Shown here: piece after piece, positions 42,548 through 51,299 of the stretch
Layout: the number at the start of each line of letters is the position of its first letter
Position numbering within the stretch: the stretch's first letter is position 1
Source of the DNA: Candidatus Pelagisphaera phototrophica
Lineage (GTDB): Bacteria > Verrucomicrobiota > Verrucomicrobiia > Opitutales > Opitutaceae
Direction of reading: 5' to 3'
NCBI RefSeq assembly: GCF_014529625.1
Contig: NZ_CP076039.1
Location: forward strand, 1,302,001 to 1,366,000
Length of the DNA stretch: 64,000 nt
Notes under the pieces: model-generated
The model's input: only the letters and a program-made list of their open reading frames with translations
Databases searched by the model: none
What the model was told of the DNA's origin: nothing
Position numbers and translations under genes: made by a program

Positions 42548-44038
42548 TCAGGATTCGTAGCCAAATAACTGATTCTCTTTAATGAAAGTGGCGGTTTTTT
42601 CGGGCAACATGTCCTCCCAGGATTTGTCGCGACTGGCAATTCGATCGAGAATGTCCCGGGAGAATATATCCATAAGCGACTCGTCGATACCTCTGATATG
42701 TTCGATATAACCGTTTTGCAGCAAGTGCTGGTAGAGGTGAGACAACCGGTTATCGATTCGAAGGTTTTCGCAATTGATGACGAGCTCGTCCGCAATTCCT
42801 TTGCTAGGTGGGGGAGTAGTGCTATGGGTCGTTTCGCCGCCGTTGGACCGTGTTTCCAGATAGTGCCGGTATGCGTTCTGCTTCATCGGGTAGATGTACA
42901 GTTTAACTGAGTTTCGAAGCAGGCGGCCGAATCCTTCGAGAATTCCTCCAGGAAGGTGAGTGTAGTATTTCTCGTTAAAGACTTCGAGCAGGTTGTTGAT
43001 GCCCATGGCGATTCCGATCATCTCCTTGGTGTAACGCCTAAAATACTGGCTGAGCCGGTAGAATTCAAAGTAGTTGGAAATGAGTGTGTAGTTGCCGGTT
43101 GTCCCGAGAGAGTCGATACGATGGAGGAAGTCCTCGTAATCAATTTGGCCGCTAGCTTGTAGATTGTTCATGGTGATTTCCGCCATCACAATGATCTCTT
43201 TTTCCACCAGGCTGGGCTCTTGAATGAACTGGCCCCCGGCGCATTTGAGCATGTCGATGTTGACTTTTGTAACGGGTCGAAAACTGCCCCGTTCTACGAG
43301 CACCGCCTTCTTGTAGAGGGCATTGGAGGCGAGTTCGACTTTTCCTTCAGGTGAGAACATGACCGCTTGCGTAAGTCCCTTCCTCACCAGGTGAAGGTTC
43401 ATGATTCGATTGTCGATCGCGGCGAATTCAGGACCATCAAATTTTATGAGATCTACTTCGATTCGATTGGGCGAGAGGTTGTCGAGTAGTGACTCGATTA
43501 GTTCTTCCGGCTGATGTCGCAGATAGAATGCTCCATAGATCAGATTGGTGCCTAGTATTCCAACCGCGTGTTGCTGTTCCAGATTGGATTCGTCAAACAT
43601 GCGGGCATGCAGGAATATCTTGCTCGGTGGATCGATGGAGTCGGCTTGGAATTGGATGCCGATCCAGCCATGAGCGTCGTTCGGGCCTTGGTAGGGTCGG
43701 GTTTTAACGGTATTGGCGAATGAGAAAAACGTCCTTTCCGGGTCGGCTTTTCCCAGTCTTTGTTCGAGTAGATCATACTCGGTCTCAAGCATTGTGATGA
43801 GCCTACCGCGGGAAACGTAGCGTTTGGACTTCCCGTAAATCTGGTCGCTAAAGGTCATGTCGTACGCCGAAATAGTTTTCGCGATCGTTCTGGCGGCGCC
43901 TCCTGCTTGGAAAAAGTTGCGAGCCGTTTCCTGGCCGGCTCCAATTTCGGCGAATGTGCCATACTTGGAGTCATCTAAATTTACCGACAAGGCTTTCCGG
44001 TTGGTGGTGAGGGGCTCGCTTTTTGTAAATTCAGTCAT
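42548..44038 (-). CDS. large conserved protein of unknown function (often mislabelled TonB-dependent receptor)
   Basis: A 496-residue soluble protein without signal peptide or membrane segments. It belongs to a broadly conserved bacterial family recognisable from KALSVNLDDSKYGTFAEIGAGQE, FFQAGGAARTIAKTISAYDMTFSD, GWIGIQFQ, GTNLIYGAFYLRHQPEELIESLLDNLSPNRIEVDLI, LVERGSFRPVTKVNIDMLKCA and a C-terminal IFSRDILDRI. Many databases label relatives 'TonB-dependent receptor', which does not fit a cytosolic protein without a barrel. Frame opens at 44065, but ATG 44036-44038 (MTEFTKSEPLTTNRKAL) is nearer the conserved start. A 20-residue Thr/Ser/Pro stretch near 415-430 is an insertion-like loop. Confidence 0.7.
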   Translation of the reverse strand: MTEFTKSEPLTTNRKALSVNLDDSKYGTFAEIGAGQETARNFFQAGGAARTIAKTISAYDMTFSDQIYGKSKRYVSRGRLITMLETEYDLLEQRLGKADPERTFFSFANTVKTRPYQGPNDAHGWIGIQFQADSIDPPSKIFLHARMFDESNLEQQHAVGILGTNLIYGAFYLRHQPEELIESLLDNLSPNRIEVDLIKFDGPEFAAIDNRIMNLHLVRKGLTQAVMFSPEGKVELASNALYKKAVLVERGSFRPVTKVNIDMLKCAGGQFIQEPSLVEKEIIVMAEITMNNLQASGQIDYEDFLHRIDSLGTTGNYTLISNYFEFYRLSQYFRRYTKEMIGIAMGINNLLEVFNEKYYTHLPGGILEGFGRLLRNSVKLYIYPMKQNAYRHYLETRSNGGETTHSTTPPPSKGIADELVINCENLRIDNRLSHLYQHLLQNGYIEHIRGIDESLMDIFSRDILDRIASRDKSWEDMLPEKTATFIKENQLFGYES

Positions 44039-44267
44039 AAGACGGTTGCCGAATCGATTCCCCATACGCTCAGATGCGATTGCTCAAAGAGAAATGCGTT
44101 CGTTGCCCTGTGCTCAGCAAGATTGGTACCGAAGTTCTAAAATAGGGGCAATTGATTCATTCTAAGCGAATTGAAGAAAACGCAGTTGCAACAATAGTGT
44201 TGCTCTAATACGACGGTAGCCCTTCGGTGTGGGCGTTTCTTCGTCTAAAGTTTTCCCTATATAATCC

Positions 44268-46196
44268 ATGCAGACTCTTCTTATCGCTTTGGCCGCCGGA
44301 GTACTTTATGTCGTTGCCTACAACACCTATGGTAAATGGCTCGCCGGCAAAATATTCAAACTGGACGCGAAGGCGACGGTTCCCAGCGTTGCGTTGAATG
44401 ACAACAAAGACTATGTTCCGACAAGCAAAGGAATCATCTTTGGTCACCACTTCACATCGATTGCCGGGACGGGGCCTATTGTTGGACCTGCCTTAGCGGT
44501 CATCTGGGGTTGGGTCCCTGCACTTTTATGGGTTCTTTTCGGCTCGATATTGATTGGCGCGGTCCACGACTTTGGCAGCCTCGTTGTTTCCATGCGAAAT
44601 CGAGGCCAAACTGTAGGGGATATTGCAGGACGAATTCTCACAAAGCGAACCCGCTTACTGTTTCTTTCCATTCTCTTTATGGCGCTGACTATTGTGTTGG
44701 CGATCTTCGGCCTCGTCATCGCCAATGTGTTTGATTTGTATCCATCCTCGATTTTTCCGTGTTTGGTGCAAATCCCGATCGCCGTTTTTATTGGAGCATC
44801 CCTGCATCGCAAGGGGGTCAATATTCTCATTCCCTCAATCATCGCTCTAGCGATAATGTATCTTTCAATCATATTTGCTGAATGGGGAATCTTCCATGCG
44901 GTAAACTACAGCCTAGGGGGCGAGCCGGGAGTGCTGAATGATGGATTAAGCCTTTTTGGTTGGGTTCTTGTACTTCTGATTTATTCCTATGTAGCTTCAG
45001 TTTTACCGGTTTGGATCTTACTACAGCCTCGCGACTTTATCAACTCGCTGCAGCTGCTCTCGGCTCTAGCGTTAGTCGTGGTCGGACTTGCGGTTGCAGC
45101 CTTAGTGGGAGGTGCTCCCGTTTCAGCCGGAACGGGTAGAGTCAGCCTGGAAATTGTGGCACCCGCATTCCGTTGGGCTCCAGAAGGCGCTCCGTGGATA
45201 TTTCCGTTTCTCTTTATTACGATCGCCTGTGGAGCCGTGAGCGGATTTCACTGTCTTGTTTCTTCGGGTACATCTTCCAAGCAAATCAAATCTGAGATGG
45301 ATGCTCAGTTTGTAGGTTATGGTTCCATGCTTACGGAAGGGTTCCTCGCGACACTCGTTATTCTGGCCTGTGTTGCTGGGATTGGCCTTGGGGCGGCGTC
45401 TATCGACGGGGGAATATTTGTTGGCGACGCCGCGTATGAAGCTCGTTATGCTTCTTGGTCCACCGCACAGGGTCTTGGAGCCAAAATTGGAGCCTTTATC
45501 GAAGGGTCGGCGAATTTCCTGCGGGCGATGGGATTGCCGGCATCGTTTGCGATCGCCCTTATGAGCGTTTTCGTAGCGTCTTTTGCCGCGACGACACTTG
45601 ACACTGCGTGTCGCCTCCAACGCTATGTGATCCAGGAGCTAGCCTCTACTTTTTCCCCTAAGTCCTACGAACAGGAAGGTGAAGCGAGCCAACCAGGCGG
45701 CTGGAATCCCGTCGCATGGCTTACGGGCAAGCATGGGGCGACTATTTTCGCAATTCTCACGGCAGGTTTTATAGCTGCTATCCCGTTGCCCGGTTCCCCT
45801 TGGGGATGGGATTCAGCGGGGAAGGGAGGGCTCATCCTCTGGCCGCTTTTCGGAGCGACCAATCAGTTGCTCGGCGGGCTCGCCTTTCTCGTCATTACAT
45901 TTTGGATGTGGCGTCGCAATTTGCCGGTTTTCTTCGTGGCGATTCCAACCGTCCTCATGTTGCTGCTTCCTGGAATTGCTATGGGTATTGAACTGTTTAA
46001 ACCCAATGGCTGGCTGGCATTGCAGCAATGGCATTTGGTTTTTATTGGTTTGGCGACCATGGCGCTTGAAATTTGGATGATCGCCGAGGCGTTGATAGCA
46101 TGGCCCAAAGCAAAAGGAGTTCTGGAGCCAGGTCTCCCCAGCCTTCCTGGTACTGCAGTGTTGGAACCTCAGTCTGAAGGGGGTCGTTCCTGTTGA
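44268..46196 (+). CDS. cstA: carbon starvation protein CstA (pyruvate/peptide transporter family)
   Basis: A 642-residue inner-membrane protein with about 16 hydrophobic segments. CstA signatures are KDYVPTSKGIIFGHHFTSIAGTGPIVGPALAVIWGWVPALLWVLFG, GAVHDFGSL, GAVSGFHCLVSSGTSSKQI, and AATTLDTACRLQRYVIQE. Characterised members take up pyruvate or peptides. It has its own transcript by position: about 200 bases of upstream DNA and divergent from the neighbouring gene. No LytTR-type regulator or YbdD partner is adjacent. Confidence 0.95.
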   Translation: MQTLLIALAAGVLYVVAYNTYGKWLAGKIFKLDAKATVPSVALNDNKDYVPTSKGIIFGHHFTSIAGTGPIVGPALAVIWGWVPALLWVLFGSILIGAVHDFGSLVVSMRNRGQTVGDIAGRILTKRTRLLFLSILFMALTIVLAIFGLVIANVFDLYPSSIFPCLVQIPIAVFIGASLHRKGVNILIPSIIALAIMYLSIIFAEWGIFHAVNYSLGGEPGVLNDGLSLFGWVLVLLIYSYVASVLPVWILLQPRDFINSLQLLSALALVVVGLAVAALVGGAPVSAGTGRVSLEIVAPAFRWAPEGAPWIFPFLFITIACGAVSGFHCLVSSGTSSKQIKSEMDAQFVGYGSMLTEGFLATLVILACVAGIGLGAASIDGGIFVGDAAYEARYASWSTAQGLGAKIGAFIEGSANFLRAMGLPASFAIALMSVFVASFAATTLDTACRLQRYVIQELASTFSPKSYEQEGEASQPGGWNPVAWLTGKHGATIFAILTAGFIAAIPLPGSPWGWDSAGKGGLILWPLFGATNQLLGGLAFLVITFWMWRRNLPVFFVAIPTVLMLLLPGIAMGIELFKPNGWLALQQWHLVFIGLATMALEIWMIAEALIAWPKAKGVLEPGLPSLPGTAVLEPQSEGGRSC

Positions 46197-46329
46197 GTGG
46201 CGATACTCATAGCTGATTAGGGAAAACTCAGAAGATTTCGTAAAAATTCGGTCTATAGTGCTTGGCTGCAAATTTACGTTGCTGCAGGAATTGCTAATGT
46301 GTGTGTTTTGACGAGATTAGATACACGTT

Positions 46330-48120
46330 ATGAAGGAATTTCTGAAGATGTTTTTCGCCTCCGTGCTGGCCATAGCGTTTGTGTTTTTCGGGGGTTTTAT
46401 GTTAATCATATTATTTGTGGGGGCACTTTCCAGCATGTCAGCTCCAGAGCCGGTGGTTAAGAAGGGAAGCGTAATGGTTTTCGATATGGACGCCAATATT
46501 CAGGATTCACCCGTTTCGTTTACTCAGGAACAGCTTATAAATGAGGCGTTAGGAAATGTCGGACCTCAAAACTATGCATTACGAGATATTTTGAGAGCGC
46601 TGGATAACGCGGCGGATGATATGCGTATAAAAGCGCTGTACCTTCGAGGTTCCTTGAAATCGAGCAACTACGGCTCCGGTTTTGCCGCACTCAAGGAAGT
46701 ACGGGAAGCAATTCTTGATTTTAAAGAAATTTCTGGAAAGCCCGTTATCGCGCATCTTGTGTATCCAACAGACAAGGATCTCTATCTTGCGTCGACTGCG
46801 GATAAGATAATTTTGAATCCTGAAGGGCTTATTATGAATGTGGGAATGGCTTCGGAGCCAATTTTCTTTGCCGGGTTCTTCAAAAAGTACGGTATCGGAG
46901 TTCAGGTTACTAAGGCAGGAGAGTTCAAGTCGGCGGCGGAAAGTTTTGTTATGGAAAAAATGAGTGCACCGGCGAGGGAGCAAACGGAAGCATTGTTAGA
47001 GGATCTTTGGGACGAGTACGTAGAGGCGTTGTCTGAAAGAGCGGAAATGTCCTCAGCCCAGTTTCAGTCTCTTGTCGATCAAAAGGGACTACTCACTGCA
47101 AAAGATGCGCTCGAGGCAGGAATCGTTGACGAACTGGGATTTGCAGATTCGGTGATCAGAACACTTAAAGAGGTCTCGGACGATGAATCTGAAAAATTGG
47201 AATACAATTCTGCATCTCTTTCCGACTACATTCTGGCATCACGCGAAACCGTTAGTGGGGACCACATTGCAATTGTTTATGCCGAAGGCACCATTGTTAT
47301 GGGTGAAGGAAATGTTGGCCAAGTCGGTGGCACCAAACTAGCCAGGGAAATTAGAGAGCTTCGCCAAGACGAGAAAGTTAAGGCTATCGTTCTGCGGGTA
47401 AACAGTCCCGGTGGATCAGCATTGGCTAGCGAGGAAATACAGCACGAGATTCGCCTGGCGAACCGCAAAATACCGGTGGTAGTTTCCATGGGAACGGTTG
47501 CGGCATCAGGCGGGTATTGGATATCGACCTATGCGGATAAAATTTATGCGGAACCCAACACGATAACGGGTTCAATTGGGGTTATCGGCATGTTTATGAA
47601 TATTAAGGAGATCGCGAACCGCCATGGATTTACGTTTGATGTCGTTAAGACGGGAAAGTTTGCTGATGCGTTGTCCATATCACGTCCTAAGTCACTGGAA
47701 GAAATGGCGATTATCCAAAGAGAGGTGGACGAGGTTTACTCGGATTTTCTTCGCAAGGTCGCCGAAGGTCGAAATCAGCCGTTGGATAAAATCGAGAAGA
47801 TTGCGGAAGGTAGAGTTTGGTCAGGGGCAGACGCGCTTGAATTAGGGCTAGTGGATGAGTTAGGTGGGCTGGAAAAAGCCATTGCTCATGCGGTGAAGAT
47901 GGCGGATATGACTGAGGGCGCTCCGGTAAAAGATTACCCCAAGCCCACTGATTTCCTCGAGGAACTAATGAAAAATTTGACTGGTAGCGCTTCGATTCGC
48001 CAGTCTAACCCCGCAATTGAGAAATTTGAGTCGGTTCTGGGTGAAATTAGTTCGATTGCAAAGTGGAATGATCCCAAAGGAGTGTATGCGATTCTCCCTT
48101 ACAACATGGAGGCGAACTAG
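46330..48120 (+). CDS. sppA: signal peptide peptidase SppA, 67-kDa type
   Basis: Membrane-anchored Ser/Lys protease that clears cleaved signal peptides. One N-terminal transmembrane helix (about 8-34) is followed by two tandem ClpP-like domains. The predicted dyad is K200 in AGEFKSAAESF and S393 in TVAASGGYWIS, matching E. coli K209/S409. The oligomer-substrate segment NTITGSIGVIGMF follows. At 596 residues it is the long two-domain form. sufT starts 13 bases later on the same strand. Confidence 0.95.
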   Translation: MKEFLKMFFASVLAIAFVFFGGFMLIILFVGALSSMSAPEPVVKKGSVMVFDMDANIQDSPVSFTQEQLINEALGNVGPQNYALRDILRALDNAADDMRIKALYLRGSLKSSNYGSGFAALKEVREAILDFKEISGKPVIAHLVYPTDKDLYLASTADKIILNPEGLIMNVGMASEPIFFAGFFKKYGIGVQVTKAGEFKSAAESFVMEKMSAPAREQTEALLEDLWDEYVEALSERAEMSSAQFQSLVDQKGLLTAKDALEAGIVDELGFADSVIRTLKEVSDDESEKLEYNSASLSDYILASRETVSGDHIAIVYAEGTIVMGEGNVGQVGGTKLAREIRELRQDEKVKAIVLRVNSPGGSALASEEIQHEIRLANRKIPVVVSMGTVAASGGYWISTYADKIYAEPNTITGSIGVIGMFMNIKEIANRHGFTFDVVKTGKFADALSISRPKSLEEMAIIQREVDEVYSDFLRKVAEGRNQPLDKIEKIAEGRVWSGADALELGLVDELGGLEKAIAHAVKMADMTEGAPVKDYPKPTDFLEELMKNLTGSASIRQSNPAIEKFESVLGEISSIAKWNDPKGVYAILPYNMEAN

Positions 48121-48133
48121 GAAAAACTAGAGT

Positions 48134-48679
48134 ATGGAAACGAGGCTAGTTAGAGATTGCAGCGCAACGATTATTCCTGAGGGAACTGCAATAACCTTAG
48201 AGAAGGATACACCGGTTTACATCACCCAGACGTTGGGAGGGAATGTAACTGTGCGAGTCGGGAAAAGGCTCTATCGGATATCTAATTTGGATATCGATGC
48301 GCTTGAAGAAGTGGACCTCGGTGAAACCGGAGTATCTGCTCAAGTCTCGGGTCAAGGCGAGTTTTCGGAAGAATCCGTTTGGGCGGCTTTGCGGCAATGT
48401 TTTGATCCTGAAATACCTGTCAACATTGTAGACTTGGGTTTAGTTTACGACCTGCGGATTGACCAGCTGGAAGGGGGGAAAAGGGACGTCTCAATTAAGA
48501 TGACGCTGACCGCTCAAGGCTGTGGTATGGGACCTACGATTGCACAGGATGCCAAAAATCGCGTCGAGCAACTAGACGAAGTGGAAAACGCGGATGTTCA
48601 GATTGTTTGGGACCCTGTTTGGAGCCCGCAGATGATTTCGGACACGGGCCGGAAGGCACTTGGTTTGGACTCATCCTAA
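48134..48679 (+). CDS. sufT: SufT-type Fe-S cluster assembly protein (DUF59/MIP18)
   Basis: A 181-residue protein with the SufT N-terminal extension (about 1-70, VYITQTLGGNVTVRVGKRLYRI) followed by a DUF59 domain (about 78-175). That domain carries DPEIPVNIVDLGLVYDLRID and the Cys-containing MTLTAQGCGMGPTIAQDAKNRV. SufT assists maturation of iron-sulfur proteins. No suf operon is nearby; it is linked to sppA by position only. Fe-S clients in this window include NadA. Confidence 0.9.
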   Translation: METRLVRDCSATIIPEGTAITLEKDTPVYITQTLGGNVTVRVGKRLYRISNLDIDALEEVDLGETGVSAQVSGQGEFSEESVWAALRQCFDPEIPVNIVDLGLVYDLRIDQLEGGKRDVSIKMTLTAQGCGMGPTIAQDAKNRVEQLDEVENADVQIVWDPVWSPQMISDTGRKALGLDSS

Positions 48680-48691
48680 TCGAATCGAGTT

Positions 48692-49738
48692 TTACTCGCA
48701 ATTTGGGCGTGCCACTAGGCCTTCGTAGGGCTCGTCGGCAAAGTAGCGTTCTGAACCGGATAGCATAAACCGATCGGAGATTTCAAACAGTTCCCTTTCG
48801 CTTTGTGCCCGTCTGGCCTGATAGATGAACTGGCCATCTGGATCTACTCCTTGTCCAATAAAATTTAGAAACTTTTTCATCTTATTGACGTGAGCTTTAT
48901 CTGTAATCCAAGGTTTTTTCAATGCATCGTAGAGCGAGTGCACGTATAGAAAGACCTCTTGCAAGGGGATGCGGCGGATCCGACCGGTAGTTTCATACTC
49001 GCGAATCTGGCTGAAAATCCATGGATTCCGGATCGCGTGACGACCGATCATAACTCCAGCGGCTCCCGTGTAGTTTAGGATTTCTCTGGACCTTAGCGCG
49101 GAAGAAACGTCGCCATTAGCGAGAACAGGGCAATCACAGATTTCAACGGCAGTTTTAATAGAGTCATAGTGAACATGGCTTCTATACTTCTCTTTGACCG
49201 TGCGACCGTGGACGCTAAGAAGATCTATCTCGTGCTTGTTAATTAAATTCAGTATAGCTTCAAAGTTTTGTGTATCTTCAAAGCCGATACGCATTTTCAC
49301 GGTAAACAACCCAGGGATCGCATCGCGGAGAGATCCAAGAATCCGGTCTACCTTTTCGGGTTCCTTCAGCAACCCCCCCCCGCATTTTTTTTTGTAAACG
49401 GTTGGGGCAGGGCATCCCATATTTAGGTCGATACCCGCCACATTGTGTTTGAGCAGATCTTTTGTTGTTCGTTTCAGATGTTCAATATGCTCACCGATCA
49501 TTTGGGCGAAAACCGGACGCCCGGTGCGGTTTCCTGTAATCGATTCGAGAATGTGCTTTTCCAGGTTGGATTGAACGTGAACGCGGAAGTACTCGGTGAA
49601 AAAGTAGTCCGGACTACCAATCTCAGAGATCACCGACATAAAAGGCAGTGTCGTGACATCCTGCATGGGAGCGAGGGCGGTGATCGGCTGACCAGACACG
49701 ATCGTTTCCGGTAACGCTCTTTTCAAATCCGTTTGCAT
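48692..49738 (-). CDS. dus: tRNA-dihydrouridine synthase (DusB-like)
   Basis: FMN enzyme reducing uridines in tRNA D-loops. Motifs: ALAPMQDVTTLPFMSV (FMN N-terminal strand), TEYFRVH, IDLNMGCPAPTVYKKKCGGGLL with the catalytic Cys C109, MRIGF, VHGRT-VKEKYRS, and GDVSSALRSREIL with VMIGRHAIRNPWIF. 348 residues is normal. The loop after the catalytic Cys is encoded by adjacent homopolymers: nine C (49373-49381) and nine T (49385-49393) on the plus strand, reading as KKK-C-GGG at 116-122. This makes slippage possible. It converges with sufT at 12 bases. Confidence 0.92.
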   Translation of the reverse strand: MQTDLKRALPETIVSGQPITALAPMQDVTTLPFMSVISEIGSPDYFFTEYFRVHVQSNLEKHILESITGNRTGRPVFAQMIGEHIEHLKRTTKDLLKHNVAGIDLNMGCPAPTVYKKKCGGGLLKEPEKVDRILGSLRDAIPGLFTVKMRIGFEDTQNFEAILNLINKHEIDLLSVHGRTVKEKYRSHVHYDSIKTAVEICDCPVLANGDVSSALRSREILNYTGAAGVMIGRHAIRNPWIFSQIREYETTGRIRRIPLQEVFLYVHSLYDALKKPWITDKAHVNKMKKFLNFIGQGVDPDGQFIYQARRAQSERELFEISDRFMLSGSERYFADEPYEGLVARPNCE

Positions 49739-49857
49739 GCTCTTTGCGGAAAAAGATGCTAAATCATCGAGCGATCAAGCTTCTTCGAGTTATCCCGGTG
49801 TTCGAGTTTGTCTTTGCTGCACCGAGACCCGGCGTATCGGCTAATAGAGGGCGGACC

Positions 49858-50316
49858 TCAGTCCTTGTTTTCTTCTCCCTGCTCCTTGAGCACTCGCTCA
49901 AGTATCGGGCTCATGTCATCCACAGAATTGAAAACGTCTTCGGCTGTGAAGATCGGCACGTTGTTTTGTAAGGAAAGCACGATCGAATCACTCGGACGGG
50001 CATCCAGTTCGAGGATTTTCTTCGCGACTTCGTTTTCCATTTCGACGAAAATACGGGCAAAGAACGTGCTCTCCTGTACGTCGTTAATGATAATTCTCGT
50101 GATTTTCGCTTCAAGACCGACGAGCATGCTGCTCATGAGATCATGCGTTAGCGGGCGCTCTTTTTTCACGCCATTCAGAGCCATTGAAATCGCGTTCCCA
50201 ACACTATGATCAACGTAAATGACATACGCTTTCTCATCGTTTCCGAGGAAAACAGCACATCCGTTGACAGTGGGCATAACCCCTTTTACGGAAACAGGTA
50301 CGACGCTTGAACTCAT
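49858..50316 (-). CDS. bifunctional nuclease family protein (DUF151)
   Basis: A 152-residue protein with the DUF151/BFN fold: CAVFLGNDEKAYVIYVDHSVGNAISMALNG, RPLTHDLMSSMLVGLEAKITRIIINDVQESTFFARIFVE, and LDARPSDSIVLSLQNNVPIFTAEDVF. The family name comes from a plant member with DNase/RNase activity; the bacterial role is poorly defined. It lies between the dus and lpxI genes on the same strand with moderate gaps. Confidence 0.9.
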   Translation of the reverse strand: MSSSVVPVSVKGVMPTVNGCAVFLGNDEKAYVIYVDHSVGNAISMALNGVKKERPLTHDLMSSMLVGLEAKITRIIINDVQESTFFARIFVEMENEVAKKILELDARPSDSIVLSLQNNVPIFTAEDVFNSVDDMSPILERVLKEQGEENKD

Positions 50317-50424
50317 AATTTATGGAATTGGAGCAGATTTTGGCGGTTCAGCCTCGATAGTACAATCCAATTGAGCAATCGGCCCAAATCCCTGCTTTAT
50401 TAAGCGGGAACTTCCGTTAGCCGA

Positions 50425-51264
50425 TTAAAACCCGATAAGTTGGATTTTAGCGGCCTTTGCTTGGGAAATGATTTTTTTTTGGTCGAGAATGATCACGCTA
50501 TTGGCCTTAAGGAGAGCGGTGTTGATGCCGGCTTCTTTCATCGTATCGAGTGTACGTGAGCCGAAAATCGGCACATCGAATCGATAGTCCTGTTGGGGCT
50601 TAACGGTTTTTACCAAAATGAGCTGGTCTGTCTTGAAAGTGCCGGCCCGTTTTATCATGGGGTCTGTTCCTTCGAAGGCCTCCACAGCGATTACCGTTCC
50701 TTTTCGAACAACCACGCTTTGACCCACGTCGAGACGGGCCATTTCTGAAGCTATTTCAATACCATGTCGCAGGTAGGTATCCTCAATTTTCTCGGAGTGC
50801 CTCGTCATCAGGCCTTCGCTTGCCATGTCTTGGTCGAGAAATGCTCGAGCATCCAACGCCGTCTGGCCATTCTGGTTAAGCTCTTCAGCAATGGCGCCAA
50901 AAATAGTATCTGCGTTCTTGCGTTTCAACTTCACCAAAAGCGCGGCTGCTTTGAAATCCGGTTTAAGATCGCGAAATAACTTACCCGGTTTTACTTGGCC
51001 TGCAGCTATCGAGTACTGGCAGTCGAACTCGCGTAAGGCTTTCAACCACTTGCCTAACTGCCCTACGTTGATTCGAGCTCTGTGCTCCTTCGGGAAAGAA
51101 TCAAAAAGCGCATTGGTGGCTTCATCCTCAAATGCGATCAGCCTTATAGGCACTCCCAGCTCCCTAGCGCGGTCCGCAACGAGTTTTGGATAGCTGCCCC
51201 GTCCGGCTATTAAGCCAACCGGTTTGGTAGAATCGAAGTCGCAAGGAAGAAAATGGGAAAGCAT
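50425..51264 (-). CDS. lpxI: UDP-2,3-diacylglucosamine pyrophosphatase LpxI
   Basis: Hydrolyses UDP-2,3-diacylglucosamine to lipid X in lipid A synthesis; it is the alternative to LpxH. Family segments: VGLIAGRGSYPKLVADRARELG (N-terminal domain), GQLGKWLKAL, the KLKRKNADTIFGAIAEEL region, and the C-terminal domain with SVVVRKGTVIAVEAFEGTDPMIKRAG and FDVPIFGSRTLDTM containing the predicted catalytic Asp. 279 residues is typical. It implies an LPS-bearing outer membrane. A nine-T run (50472-50480) lies in its 3' part. Confidence 0.95.
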   Translation of the reverse strand: MLSHFLPCDFDSTKPVGLIAGRGSYPKLVADRARELGVPIRLIAFEDEATNALFDSFPKEHRARINVGQLGKWLKALREFDCQYSIAAGQVKPGKLFRDLKPDFKAAALLVKLKRKNADTIFGAIAEELNQNGQTALDARAFLDQDMASEGLMTRHSEKIEDTYLRHGIEIASEMARLDVGQSVVVRKGTVIAVEAFEGTDPMIKRAGTFKTDQLILVKTVKPQQDYRFDVPIFGSRTLDTMKEAGINTALLKANSVIILDQKKIISQAKAAKIQLIGF

Positions 51265-51299
51265 TTGGATTAATAGGACGCAATAGTCCCGTTGCGTGG

